Positions 45,793 through 54,793 of a stretch of DNA of 64,000 nucleotides are shown in pieces; the stretch's first letter is position 1; each line of letters starts with the position of its first letter. Position numbers and translations under genes: made by a program. The DNA is taken from contig CAKTFH010000003.1 of the NCBI GenBank assembly GCA_934555895.1, positions 1 through 64,000 on the forward strand, in the 5' to 3' direction. The notes beneath the pieces were generated by a model. That model searched no databases, was not told where the DNA came from, and worked only from the letters and a program-made list of their open reading frames with translations. This DNA comes from an uncultured Muribaculaceae bacterium (GTDB lineage Bacteria; Bacteroidota; Bacteroidia; Bacteroidales; Muribaculaceae).

Positions 45793-47055
45793 TCACTCGA
45801 AGTGCAGAGTTTTCACGGGCGAGAGTCGGCTGATCATAGATGTTGGCAGTAGCATTATGAGGTACGACAGCCCTCCTACAGCCACATTGAGCATCAGCCA
45901 CGACAATATATCGAACTCCACAGGCACCGAGGTCAGATAATAGCTGTCGGGGTCGAGAGGAAGCAGATGCCACTTGCTCTCCGCAAAAATCAGCATGAGA
46001 CTCAGGGCGTTGCCTATGCATAAACCGAGCAGAATCACCCTTGCGCCAAGCCGGAGAAACACGGCTCGGATCTGACGGTCGGTGGCTCCGAGAGCTTTGA
46101 GGATGCCCACCATGTTCACACGCTGCAGTATAAGGATAAGCACACACGTAATTAGCATGAATGCGCTCACACATCCCATCAGTATCAGAATGACCGCCAC
46201 ATTTGTGTCGAGCAACGCAAGCCAGTTGAAATAAATAGCTCCTGTGCGAAGCACCGAATCTACCATCATCACTTCCGGAAGCTTCCCTGCCGAGTATGCC
46301 GCGTTAAGTTCGCCCTGAAGGCGTGTGGCAAACGGCTCGATATCTTTTTTTTCAAGGCCTGAAATCTCAAGACGCTCTCCCTGTCCGGCTTCAAGATGCA
46401 GCAGCGACTCCAGTGCACTGTAAGGGGCGAATGCCACTACATCGTCGTAATCGCTGAATCCGCTTGAATATATTCCCGTCACCTCAAAACGACGGGGGCG
46501 TATATTTTCACCCGTTATGAAATATGCGTCCACTTTGTCGCCGAGTTTCAGACGCAGTTTTGAAGCCATCTTCTCCGATATGGTCACACCGCGTGGATTG
46601 TCGCCAGACGGGAGCACCCCCTCTGTGAGCACAGAGCGCTCAAAGGTATTGTCGTGGCCGGCGGAATAAGCCCTGAATGTCACTCCGAGAAAATTGTCGG
46701 ATGTTTTCAGCAGACCGGTCTCGTCGGCGCTCATGGCTACTGATATTTCGCTTTTATCTATGCCACAGGCTCGTATAGCAGCATCAACTGCTGCATCGAT
46801 TGTCTGAGTACGGTGGAATACCGCAGGCTCGACACCGCCGGAATCAGGCAGAGGCATCACTGCCACCTGTGCATCGAAACCCATTATCTTGCGTGTGATC
46901 TCGCTCTTGAATCCGCCTACCACCGCAATGGAAAGCATCATTACAGTAAAGGCCACGGAGATACCTGCCACTGCAACAACTATGGCGGGCGACAGCCTGC
47001 TGCTGCCGCCCTCTCTGAGCGAGAGCCGCTTGCTGATAAACGAACTTAGCCGCAT
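45793..47055 (-). CDS. FtsX/LolC-E-type ABC transporter permease
   Basis: A 420-residue inner-membrane protein with the MacB/LolE layout: one N-terminal helix (about 27-48; AIVVAVAGISVAFTVMMLSI), a large extracytoplasmic domain, and three C-terminal helices (about 275-420) that include the FtsX core MVGILKALGATDRQIRAVFLRLG. In E. coli the LolC/E complex releases lipoproteins from the inner membrane to the LolA carrier; Bacteroidetes homologues are assumed to do the same. The cognate LolD ATPase is not in this window. A well-formed promoter sits 26 bp upstream. Confidence 0.85.
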   Translation of the reverse strand: MRLSSFISKRLSLREGGSSRLSPAIVVAVAGISVAFTVMMLSIAVVGGFKSEITRKIMGFDAQVAVMPLPDSGGVEPAVFHRTQTIDAAVDAAIRACGIDKSEISVAMSADETGLLKTSDNFLGVTFRAYSAGHDNTFERSVLTEGVLPSGDNPRGVTISEKMASKLRLKLGDKVDAYFITGENIRPRRFEVTGIYSSGFSDYDDVVAFAPYSALESLLHLEAGQGERLEISGLEKKDIEPFATRLQGELNAAYSAGKLPEVMMVDSVLRTGAIYFNWLALLDTNVAVILILMGCVSAFMLITCVLILILQRVNMVGILKALGATDRQIRAVFLRLGARVILLGLCIGNALSLMLIFAESKWHLLPLDPDSYYLTSVPVEFDILSWLMLNVAVGGLSYLIMLLPTSMISRLSPVKTLHFE

Positions 47056-47080
47056 ATATGCCTTTTACTGATATTTCATG

Positions 47081-47112
47081 CAAAACTACTAATAATTGTT
47101 TTATCCGGCAAA
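47081..47112 (-). promoter_or_regulatory. Bacteroidetes-type promoter for the LolC/E-like permease
   Basis: Read on the - strand: TTTG (47112-47109), 20-bp spacer, TAGTTTTG (47088-47081), about 20 nt leader. The permease and DUF3943 genes diverge from this region. Confidence 0.7.
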
Positions 47113-47165
47113 AATCCAAACACACTCGAAATACGTTATCATGTTAAAATCGCACGTTTCAACAT

Positions 47166-48098
47166 ATGAAGACTTTTTTTACAATAAGACTGACCGCTGC
47201 AATGATTTGCCTTACAGCCTTCACGGCAGGAGCTTCTGAAGAGAACCCTGACACCGTGCAGTCGCAGCTCATAATACCACCAGGCGACCGATATACCACC
47301 GTCGATGAAAACGAAATTGTCACGGATGTCAATGCCGACAATCCGCCCGAAGCACCGAAGCTCTCCGACGAAGCATCTGTCTCGGGGCGCGACACACTGT
47401 TCACAATCGAGGGACGGCCGCCGAGCATATATTCGCTTCCGGCATCATGGACGCTGAACCGCCCGTGGTGGCACGGCATGTGGATTAACACAGCAGTCCT
47501 ATCGGGCGCGTTCATCGGCACACTGTTCGTGCTCGAATGTCTTCCCGAAGACGCCACAGCATGGAACAGGGCCGAAATCTCAGGCACACCGTTTTACAAA
47601 CGCTGGTTCCGCAACATCTTCAAAAAGGGCCCCGAGTGGGACCACGACAAATTCATATTCAACTGGGTGCTTCATCCCTATGCCGGCGCCGCTTATTTCA
47701 TGTGTGCCCGCACCAACGGCTTCAATTTCTGGCGCTCGATGCTCTATTCGGCACTCATCTCAACCGTAGCGTGGGAATTCGGCATCGAAGCGTGCATGGA
47801 ACGGCCGTCGTATCAGGATCTCTTTGTCACCCCTCTGATAGGCAGTATCATAGGCGAGGGATTTTACAGGCTCAAACGCCAGATAGTCGACCGCGACTAT
47901 GAAATACTCGGTTCGAAATACATCGGTCACATACTGGCCTTCTTCCTCGACCCGATGAATGAGGTGATAGGCTGGCTTACTCCCGGCGAATGCCGTTATA
48001 TCGGTCCCGGATGCATCCAGTCACAGCCGCTCATCATGCCGAACCCAGCCCCGGGTTTCTCACCCTCGATGGGCATAAGCATTAGTGCCACTTTCTAA
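47166..48098 (+). CDS. DUF3943-type envelope protein
   Basis: A 310-residue exported protein: signal peptide MKTFFTIRLTAAMICLTAF, cleavage near residue 21-24. The mature part has hydrophobic stretches (WINTAVLSGAFIGTLFVLEC; HPYAGAAYFMCARTNGFNFW; STVAWEFGIEACMERPSYQDL), a pattern I associate with DUF3943 of Bacteroidetes. TPLIGSIIGEGFYRLKRQI continues the domain. Function is unknown; the family is likely outer-membrane linked. It diverges from the permease gene and its stop overlaps the convergent M16 gene by 4 nt. Confidence 0.68.
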   Translation: MKTFFTIRLTAAMICLTAFTAGASEENPDTVQSQLIIPPGDRYTTVDENEIVTDVNADNPPEAPKLSDEASVSGRDTLFTIEGRPPSIYSLPASWTLNRPWWHGMWINTAVLSGAFIGTLFVLECLPEDATAWNRAEISGTPFYKRWFRNIFKKGPEWDHDKFIFNWVLHPYAGAAYFMCARTNGFNFWRSMLYSALISTVAWEFGIEACMERPSYQDLFVTPLIGSIIGEGFYRLKRQIVDRDYEILGSKYIGHILAFFLDPMNEVIGWLTPGECRYIGPGCIQSQPLIMPNPAPGFSPSMGISISATF

Positions 48099-49381
48099 GA
48101 GCCACCTGCGGTGGCCACGTACCATGGGGCCGATAACAGATAGTCGCGGGTGACCTGCATTATATCTTCCGGGGTAATTTCCCTCACTGCACTCATGCGC
48201 CTCTCCACATCTGCCCACTGCGAGGCGAACATGTCGCTGTTGACCTGAAAATCCATCATGGTGAACGGAGAGTCGAACATCGCCACGATGTTACCGAGCA
48301 TGGAATTGCGCACTATACCGAGCTCTTCGGGCGACATCGGTCCGGAGGCGAGGCGTTCCACCTCCTTGCGAGTCTCGCTCACCACAGCCTGCGCATAGGC
48401 ATTGTCGGCCTCGCAGCTTATGCGACAGCTTGAGCCTTCCAGCGTCTGCTGCAAAATCGCATGTATGCCATAGGTATAACCTTTGTCTTCACGGATGTTG
48501 CTCATCAGGCGGCTCGTGAAATATCCTCCCAGAGCGAAAACCGCTATGCGCAGTTTCTCGAAGTCGGCATGGTCACCCGGAATCACAGGGATGTCTATTC
48601 TGATGGCCGTCTGCATCGATTCGGGCATACTTGTGTGCCGGTAATCCCCATCAGGTTTACGATGTGATGCCACAATGCGTCTCAGGTTGTGGTTTCCGAA
48701 AGGTACGGAGGCGAATGCGTCGGTGACATGAGCCTCGAGAGCATCATCAATTTTGCCGCTGAGATAGATGATAGGTGTGGTGCCGAGAATTATGTCACGG
48801 TGCATATCCACAATGCGACCGCGCTCCACGGCGAGATAGTCTTCGGCCGTGTTGTAGTGGTTCTGCGGATGATGCTCACCGTAAAAAATAGCGGTGGAGT
48901 TCATTCCCGCTATAGTCATAGGTTTCTTGTACTCAAGTTCGACTGCAGCGGCAAATTTCCGTCGTAATGCCCCGAGAGTATCTTCCGGGAACGACGGGTC
49001 GGTAATGATCTCTGCCACCAGCGGGAGAAGTTCACCCGCCGTGTGATTAAGCATGTATATATTAAACGAAGTGGAATGAAGCTGCGAGTCGACTGTAGTC
49101 CATGCTCCGAAAGTCTCGAAAATATCGGCTATCTGAGCGCCGGAGTGCTTTGATGTACCCTCGGAAAGCATAGGTCGCAGCAGATTGTAGGCAGCACGCT
49201 CATCCACATCAAGGCGTCCCGCCGGCCACCTTACAGTAAGACGGCTCACAGGCTGTGTGCCGCTGTCAAGAGACACAAGCTCAACACCATTGCTAAAACT
49301 ACGGCGCTCCACCGGCGGCATACACCTAACCGGAATTTCCCTTATCGCAGGCACCGCTTCCCTGTCGAGAACGGCGCTCAT
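48095..49381 (-). CDS. M16-family protein lacking the zinc site (non-catalytic)
   Basis: A 428-residue, two-domain M16 homologue. Where active members carry HxxEH, this has LLRPMLSEGTSKHSG (about residues 67-81), so neither His nor Glu is kept and zinc hydrolysis is not expected. The C-terminal domain keeps the substrate-recognition R/Y pair (GGYFTSRLMSNIREDKGYTYG, quoted around it). M16 complexes elsewhere pair an active and an inactive subunit; the active partner is not encoded here. There is no signal peptide. It overlaps kdsB by 4 nt. Confidence 0.8.
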   Translation of the reverse strand: MSAVLDREAVPAIREIPVRCMPPVERRSFSNGVELVSLDSGTQPVSRLTVRWPAGRLDVDERAAYNLLRPMLSEGTSKHSGAQIADIFETFGAWTTVDSQLHSTSFNIYMLNHTAGELLPLVAEIITDPSFPEDTLGALRRKFAAAVELEYKKPMTIAGMNSTAIFYGEHHPQNHYNTAEDYLAVERGRIVDMHRDIILGTTPIIYLSGKIDDALEAHVTDAFASVPFGNHNLRRIVASHRKPDGDYRHTSMPESMQTAIRIDIPVIPGDHADFEKLRIAVFALGGYFTSRLMSNIREDKGYTYGIHAILQQTLEGSSCRISCEADNAYAQAVVSETRKEVERLASGPMSPEELGIVRNSMLGNIVAMFDSPFTMMDFQVNSDMFASQWADVERRMSAVREITPEDIMQVTRDYLLSAPWYVATAGGS

Positions 49382-50148
49382 TTAATGCCTGATTTTAGCA
49401 GATACTCCTCAGCTGCTGCAAGGTCGGCCGGAGTGTCAATTCCTATGGTGGGATAATCGCTTTTGGCCACCTTGATGCGATAACCGTGCTGAAGCCACCT
49501 CAACTGTTCGAGAGATTCGGCAATTTCGAGCGGCGACTGCGGCAGGCGTGTGATGCGGTCAAGCACATCTGCACGGTAGGCATACATACCTATATGAGTA
49601 TAGTATTGAAACTCAGCCGGCCAACGTTCTTTTTCGATACCTCTTAGATATGGTATCACCGAACGGCTGAAAAGCATGGCGAAACCATCGGAAGTAGCAA
49701 CCACCTTGGGCGAATTGGGATTGCAGAGAGCCTCGTATGTGCCATCGGAGGGGAAGGGACGCACAAGAGTGGCAATCTGTGTGGCCTCGTCATCGAAACA
49801 CCCTTTGATCTGCTCAATCTGTCGGGGATCGATGAATGGTTCGTCACCTTGAATATTAATAACCACATCGGCGGTGCTGCCGGACACCTCGTAAGCCTCG
49901 CGGCAACGGTCGGTGCCACTGCGGTGAAGCGGCGATGTCATGGTCACACGGCCACCGAAACCGCGCACGGCATCGGCTATGCGGTCGTCGTCGGTAGCCA
50001 CCCACACTTCATCAAGCGCCTGATTCACACGGCGGTATACACGCTCTATCACTGGTACTCCGTTGAGGAGAGCCAGAGGTTTTCCCGGGAATCGGGTCGA
50101 GGCATATCGCGCAGGGATTATCCCCACAAATTTCAGTTTATTTTCCAT
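49378..50148 (-). CDS. kdsB: 3-deoxy-manno-octulosonate cytidylyltransferase
   Basis: A 256-residue enzyme that forms CMP-Kdo from CTP and Kdo for LPS inner core synthesis. The nucleotide-binding start IIPARYASTRFPGKPLALL and the motifs TSPLHRSGTDRC and NIQGDEPFIDP are complete; VVATSDGFAMLFSRSVIPY and TIGIDTPADLAAAEEYL complete the fold. The length is normal. It sits between the ThiE-like and M16 genes in one transcription unit. Confidence 0.95.
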   Translation of the reverse strand: MENKLKFVGIIPARYASTRFPGKPLALLNGVPVIERVYRRVNQALDEVWVATDDDRIADAVRGFGGRVTMTSPLHRSGTDRCREAYEVSGSTADVVINIQGDEPFIDPRQIEQIKGCFDDEATQIATLVRPFPSDGTYEALCNPNSPKVVATSDGFAMLFSRSVIPYLRGIEKERWPAEFQYYTHIGMYAYRADVLDRITRLPQSPLEIAESLEQLRWLQHGYRIKVAKSDYPTIGIDTPADLAAAEEYLLKSGIK

Positions 50149-50190
50149 TGCTGATAATAATCGTAATGTGACAATGCTGACTCACAGCAA

Positions 50191-50817
50191 TCAGATAGAC
50201 TCATGTGCCACACGGCGTGCCTCGGCGAGAAGATCGCATATCACGGCGGTGGCAGCCTCCGGATTCTCGGCTTCAGTTATCGCATCCGATACCGCCACCC
50301 CGGCCACTCCCGCTTTCAGAAGGGCCTCGTAGCTTTCGGTGGGCACATCGCCCGATGCCACGACATGAAAGCATATGTCGGCATCGTTGAGCGCATCGAC
50401 CATAGAGGCATAAAACGCCACAATGTCAGCACCGTCAGCGGGAGCGGGCACAAGCAGATAATCGAGATCGAGGCCGCCCAATGCCTTGGCATCCTCCACC
50501 GATTTCACTTCCACACCGATTACGGCCTCAGCACCCAGACGCTCACGGGCAGCGGCCACAGACATGCGGCCGCAGTCGTGCATCATCACACCGTGCACTT
50601 TGAGTTCTTCTACAAGCTCCACATCGTCGTCGATTATGAGAAAAGCCTCACCTTCGCGACATTCGGGAATTATCTCCTTTGCTATTTTAGCCATATCAAC
50701 CTCGTTATCAAGGCCATTGTGAGAAAGTTCTATCCAGCGGCAGCCACCTTTAATGGCCATCCGCACAAGCTCGGCAACGCTAAACCGGCTGCTCGGAGCT
50801 GTGACAAACTGCAACAT
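50191..50817 (-). CDS. ThiE-like TIM-barrel protein
   Basis: A 208-residue predicted alpha/beta barrel similar in outline to thiamine phosphate synthase: MLQFVTAPSSRFSVAELVRMA at the start, VHGVMMHDCGRMSVAAARERLG, and VAGVAVSDAITEAENPEAA near the end. However, the canonical ThiE phosphate and pyrimidine motifs (VHLGQ, a Lys-containing TxTK loop) are not found. It may be a diverged ThiE, or a TenI-like protein. The neighbours (kdsB, peptidase) give no clue to thiamine metabolism, so the function is uncertain. Confidence 0.6.
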   Translation of the reverse strand: MLQFVTAPSSRFSVAELVRMAIKGGCRWIELSHNGLDNEVDMAKIAKEIIPECREGEAFLIIDDDVELVEELKVHGVMMHDCGRMSVAAARERLGAEAVIGVEVKSVEDAKALGGLDLDYLLVPAPADGADIVAFYASMVDALNDADICFHVVASGDVPTESYEALLKAGVAGVAVSDAITEAENPEAATAVICDLLAEARRVAHESI

Positions 50818-50844
50818 ACTCTATCCGTTCTAAAAAAATCTCAG

Positions 50845-53800
50845 TTATCTGTTGGCCGGCAATTTTTCAAGTAAAGTCTTCACCGCGCCCTCGAGCTGGG
50901 CATCGTGACCGCGAGCCACATCGCCCGGATTATTATAGATTAAAACATCAGGCATCAGCTGATGGTTTTCGAGCGTATTGCCCTCTCGGTCGACCGAAGT
51001 GACCTGCGGAATACCAAAATAGATGCTGGGATCTACCTGGTCTTCCCACCACACGGCTGTCATGGTGCCCGGCACGGGAGCGCCCACCAATGTGCCTATG
51101 CCAAGTGTTTTGTAAGTGAAAGGTGTGCCGTGAGCATCGGAATAGTTGCTTTCATTGACAAGCATGGCCGACGGTTTGGTCCACTGCGAGAACGGGTCTA
51201 TGCCGATTTCCTTGCCACGCGGAGCATAGGTCACATACTGATGTCCGCCGAGAAGCAGGGCCACATCATTGTGAAGCCAGCCTCCGCCGTTCCAACGGGT
51301 GTCGACCACCACTGCGTCGCAGTCGCGGTATCTGCCGAGCAGACGCGAATAGACTGCGGAGAACGAAGGCGAGTTCATGCCCTGAATATGCACATAACCC
51401 ACGCGCCCACCGGATAGAGAATCAACAAGAGCCTCATTGCGCTCCACCCAGCGCTCGTAGAGCAGTCCGCTCAGATCACCTGTGGGACGCACCTGTATGT
51501 CTTCAGTCTTACCGTTCGTGCGCTTCACCGTCAGACGCACCTTGCGGCCTATCTTGCCCGAAAGCAGCGGAGCCGGGTCGGCGCCGGGAGCGACAGTTGT
51601 ACCGTCGATGGCCAGTATGATGTCACCGGGTTCGATATGGGCAGCTTTCGACGAGAGAGGACCGCGTTTCAACACCTCCTTCACCTTAAGGCCTTCGCCC
51701 TGATATAAATCGTCGTAAAAGGCTCCGAGACGCCCGGTGGCCATCTCGGCACCGGGAGCACGATAACCACTGCCGGTGTGGCTTGCATTAAGTTCTCCAA
51801 GGGCTTCCGACATTAGTTCGGCGAAATCATAGTTGTTGTCGATGGCGGGGAGGAACTTCTCGTAGTCGCTCACCACCTTCTTCCAGTCCGTGCCGTGAAG
51901 CTTCACATCGTGGAACTTGTCGGCCACCTGCGAAGCCATGTGACGATACATGTATTCGCGGTCAAGCGATGGCTTACGGTCGTAGAGGGCCTCAAACTCG
52001 ATATTGTCGCGTTTACCGTCGGAAAGCTGTATCTTGGAGATGCCTCCTGCACCGAAATATATGTTCTCGCCCTTAGCGTCGACCACAAACGAGCCGCCAA
52101 CACCGCCGGTGAGCACCCTGACATCACCTTTGCGCATGTCGCGCACCATAAGATTCGAGTTGCCGTCGGCATTGGTTACTATATAGTAGAGCTTGGAGCC
52201 GTCGTTGGAGAGATAATAGTCGCCCATGAAACCCGACATGCGTGTGAGCCTTGCCGTGCGGTAACGGCGGTTTTCGAGGTCGAAATCCACCGATTTCACT
52301 TCATCCTTCTTGTCGGCATCTTTATCCTTGTCCTTGTCGCCCTTTTTGTCTTTTTTGTTTTTCTTGCCTTTCTTGTCGGCTTTATCTTTCTCCTCGGCCT
52401 CGTTCTTGGCTTTATCAGCCTCTTCCTTGGCCTCTTTTGCCAAAGCGGCCTCCTCTTCGGTGTAGTGGAACTCATCCCATGCGTCACCGTCGAGCATCAT
52501 CACCAATACATCTTCTGTCTCGCCCCACGAGCCCGGATTCTTCATGCCATAGCGGCCTGATTTGTAACCAACCGCACGGCCGTCCATCAGCCAGCGGGGA
52601 TTGCTGTCGGCAAAACCGCTCTCGGTAAGGTTCACCACCTGCGAACCGTCGGCCTTAACCAGAGCCACATCATTGTGGTTCCAACCTAGTTCGCCAATAT
52701 AATCGGTGAGGAGCCATTTGCTGTCGGGACTCCATTGGAAAGTCACATCGCCGTCGGTATAGGAATAATTGTATTTACCGTCGAGTGCGGTGTTGACCTT
52801 TTTGGTCGCGGGGTCGATCACACAGATTTCATCCCTGTCGCGCAGGAAAGCAATCTTTGTACCGTCGGGACTGTATGCAGGTTGTTGGGCAGGTTTGCCG
52901 TTTTCAGGAGCATAGAGCAGAGTCTCGTCCACACCGGTGCAGTAGGTGAAGTTTTTGTCATCTTTTGAATGAATTGTCGCGGTATAGAGAGCCCATTGTC
53001 CGTCGCGCTCGCTGTCATATACAAGTGTACGCCCGTCTTTCGAGAAGCTCACCACGCGCTCCTGGCCTGGAGTGTTTGTGATTCGTTTTGTGGTTTTGTA
53101 CTTGGCCGAGGTGACATACACATCGCCACGCACAATGAAGGCTATCTCAGAACCGTCGTTATTGACCGCGATGTCGGTGACACCGTTTGAAGTGTAATAT
53201 TTCACTTCATCGGGGTTGAACTCATCGGCGGTGAAGGTCACATTCACCTTCTGTGGCTCCTTTCCCGGCACAAGAGTATAAAGGCTGCCGCCGTTGGTGA
53301 AAGCCATAGTGCCATTGGCGGCACGGGAAAGAGAGCGCACAGGATAATCCACAAAATTCGTGAGCTGTGTATCGTTGATCCCGTCAAGTGTGCGTGTCCA
53401 GACATTCAGCACACCATTCCGCTCCGAAATGTAGCCCATCGTGTTGTCGTCAATCCACACAGGAGAGTTGTCGTGGCCGTTGAAATCGGTCAGCTTCTTA
53501 TAGCTGTCGCCGTCTTTCAGCCAGATATCGTTGGTGCCTGCCGAACGCTCGTGCTTGCGGTAGAGATTTTCAAAACCTTTCTTATCCTGATACAGAATGC
53601 GACCTTTACTGTCGGCCGAGGCCTCTGTCATGGCCACATGGGCATAAAGCCGCGGTCGGCTGAGCGGACGGTTGACATTCACCGTATAGGTCTGCGACAC
53701 CGACGGTGCCACAAGAGCCTCATTGGAGCCCATGCCATTGTACTGCACCAGCAGTATACTGTCGTTTAGCCATGTAAGCGGGGTCTCACCATATGAATCG

Positions 53801-54114
53801 GCGGTTATACGCACGGCGTTGCCACCCTTTGCGGGAATCACATATATATCGGCATTGTTGCGCACACGTGAGCTTCGGAAAGCTATACGTGTGCCGTCGG
53901 GGCTCCATACCGGATTTGTATCATAGGCAGATGAGGTGGTAAGTCTCGTGGCCTCTCCGCCGGTTACAGGAACTGTCCAAATGTCGCCTTTATATCTGAA
54001 TGCCAGTGTTGAGCCATCGGGTGAAATCGACGGTGTGCGCAGCCATTGTGCGCTGTCCTCTGCGCCTGCCTGCAAAGCAGCCGTGGCAGCAAGGATAATG
54101 ATTGCTCTTTTCAT
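50845..54114 (-). CDS. tricorn-like S41 peptidase with WD/PD40 propeller and PDZ
   Basis: A 1089-residue exported peptidase: signal peptide MKRAIIILAATAALQAGA. Residues 20-500 form PD40/beta-propeller repeats (TPSISPDGSTLAFRYKGDIW; NPVWSPDGTRIAFRS; YSPDGTKIAFLRD). A Lys/Glu/Asp-rich low-complexity insert lies at about 545-608. Then come a second propeller-like part, a PDZ domain (HIEPGDIILAIDGTTV) and the S41 core with VVVDTRWNGGGWLHND and the nucleophile region NYSDAHGTPFTYKTLG. Related tricorn-core proteins degrade peptides in the periplasm. It is the first gene of a run with ThiE-like, kdsB and M16 genes (spacings 27, 42 and -4 bp). Confidence 0.88.
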   Translation of the reverse strand: MKRAIIILAATAALQAGAEDSAQWLRTPSISPDGSTLAFRYKGDIWTVPVTGGEATRLTTSSAYDTNPVWSPDGTRIAFRSSRVRNNADIYVIPAKGGNAVRITADSYGETPLTWLNDSILLVQYNGMGSNEALVAPSVSQTYTVNVNRPLSRPRLYAHVAMTEASADSKGRILYQDKKGFENLYRKHERSAGTNDIWLKDGDSYKKLTDFNGHDNSPVWIDDNTMGYISERNGVLNVWTRTLDGINDTQLTNFVDYPVRSLSRAANGTMAFTNGGSLYTLVPGKEPQKVNVTFTADEFNPDEVKYYTSNGVTDIAVNNDGSEIAFIVRGDVYVTSAKYKTTKRITNTPGQERVVSFSKDGRTLVYDSERDGQWALYTATIHSKDDKNFTYCTGVDETLLYAPENGKPAQQPAYSPDGTKIAFLRDRDEICVIDPATKKVNTALDGKYNYSYTDGDVTFQWSPDSKWLLTDYIGELGWNHNDVALVKADGSQVVNLTESGFADSNPRWLMDGRAVGYKSGRYGMKNPGSWGETEDVLVMMLDGDAWDEFHYTEEEAALAKEAKEEADKAKNEAEEKDKADKKGKKNKKDKKGDKDKDKDADKKDEVKSVDFDLENRRYRTARLTRMSGFMGDYYLSNDGSKLYYIVTNADGNSNLMVRDMRKGDVRVLTGGVGGSFVVDAKGENIYFGAGGISKIQLSDGKRDNIEFEALYDRKPSLDREYMYRHMASQVADKFHDVKLHGTDWKKVVSDYEKFLPAIDNNYDFAELMSEALGELNASHTGSGYRAPGAEMATGRLGAFYDDLYQGEGLKVKEVLKRGPLSSKAAHIEPGDIILAIDGTTVAPGADPAPLLSGKIGRKVRLTVKRTNGKTEDIQVRPTGDLSGLLYERWVERNEALVDSLSGGRVGYVHIQGMNSPSFSAVYSRLLGRYRDCDAVVVDTRWNGGGWLHNDVALLLGGHQYVTYAPRGKEIGIDPFSQWTKPSAMLVNESNYSDAHGTPFTYKTLGIGTLVGAPVPGTMTAVWWEDQVDPSIYFGIPQVTSVDREGNTLENHQLMPDVLIYNNPGDVARGHDAQLEGAVKTLLEKLPANR

Positions 54115-54154
54115 AGAAAATGTCTGGTGTATTTAAAATGCCGTTTTGTAGCAA

Positions 54155-54162
54155 CAAATGTA
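54155..54162 (-). promoter_or_regulatory. -7-type promoter element upstream of the S41 peptidase
   Basis: TACATTTG on the - strand matches TAnnTTTG, about 40 bp before the start codon. No clear -33 element is found. Confidence 0.45.
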
Positions 54163-54253
54163 AGAAAAAACCTGCAGTAAGCATGCATTTTTCCGGCAAA
54201 AACCTCACATTAATCGCCGCACACGCTGTTCTGACGAACTTTTTGTCGAAATA

Positions 54254-54285
54254 TTTGTTTAATTTTACGGAAACGACTAAATTTG
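54254..54285 (+). promoter_or_regulatory. Bacteroidetes-type promoter for rho
   Basis: TTTG (54254-54257), 20-bp spacer, TAAATTTG (54278-54285): a full match to the -33/-7 pattern. It predicts a transcript start near 54292, giving about 500 nt of leader before the rho start codon. Confidence 0.7.
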
Positions 54286-54291
54286 CACCGT

Positions 54292-54793
54292 TTTTCAACT
54301 AAGGGTTAACGCATATTAGGCGTTTCCAGTGTTGTTTTCCCAAAGCATAATTTTCACGGCGACAGAAACATCTCGTTTTCTTCGGTCACAATCATGCTGT
54401 TGTCATGATTTATGATAATGCCGCTTCATAATCGACCGGTATCCGAAGAAACCAAAAGCATCATACGATTTCTCGATTGTTTTAAGCTGCCCAACTCTCC
54501 ACACTCTTCTCTCACACGCTTATAGTGTTTCGCAGGCATTTGCCTCTGACGCCGTTTTCATGTACATCCCACACATTCAACCCGCAACGCCGCCTTGAAG
54601 CATAAGCAGCATGTCTGCCATGCAACAGGGGCATGCACAGAGAAAAGTCATCAAGCGACTAAACAGTCTCCCTAAACTACAAAAAACAAACATCCGCGAC
54701 ACTTCATGCGCTGCAATGCACACGAATGCTGTCAGCAGCCGAATTTCGGGCTGCATACACAAGATAATTATAAGTAGAAAATATAACTTATAT
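54292..54793 (+). promoter_or_regulatory. long 5' leader of rho with hairpins
   Basis: About 500 nt between the predicted transcript start and the ATG at 54794 hold no gene with protein-like composition; the rho frame is open from 54611, but that extension is not conserved in form. Two nested structures are visible: TTTCTTCGG (54377-54385) with CCGAAGAAA (54443-54451), and inside it AATCATG (54390-54396) with CATGATT (54404-54410). In other bacteria rho is autoregulated by Rho-dependent termination in its leader; a similar role here is inferred. Confidence 0.5.

Noticed and set aside
54611..54793. Possible 61-residue N-terminal extension of Rho
   Set aside because: The extension is polar, Ser/Arg/Asn-rich and lies in the structured leader; the usual Rho N-terminal helical domain begins at the ATG at 54794.
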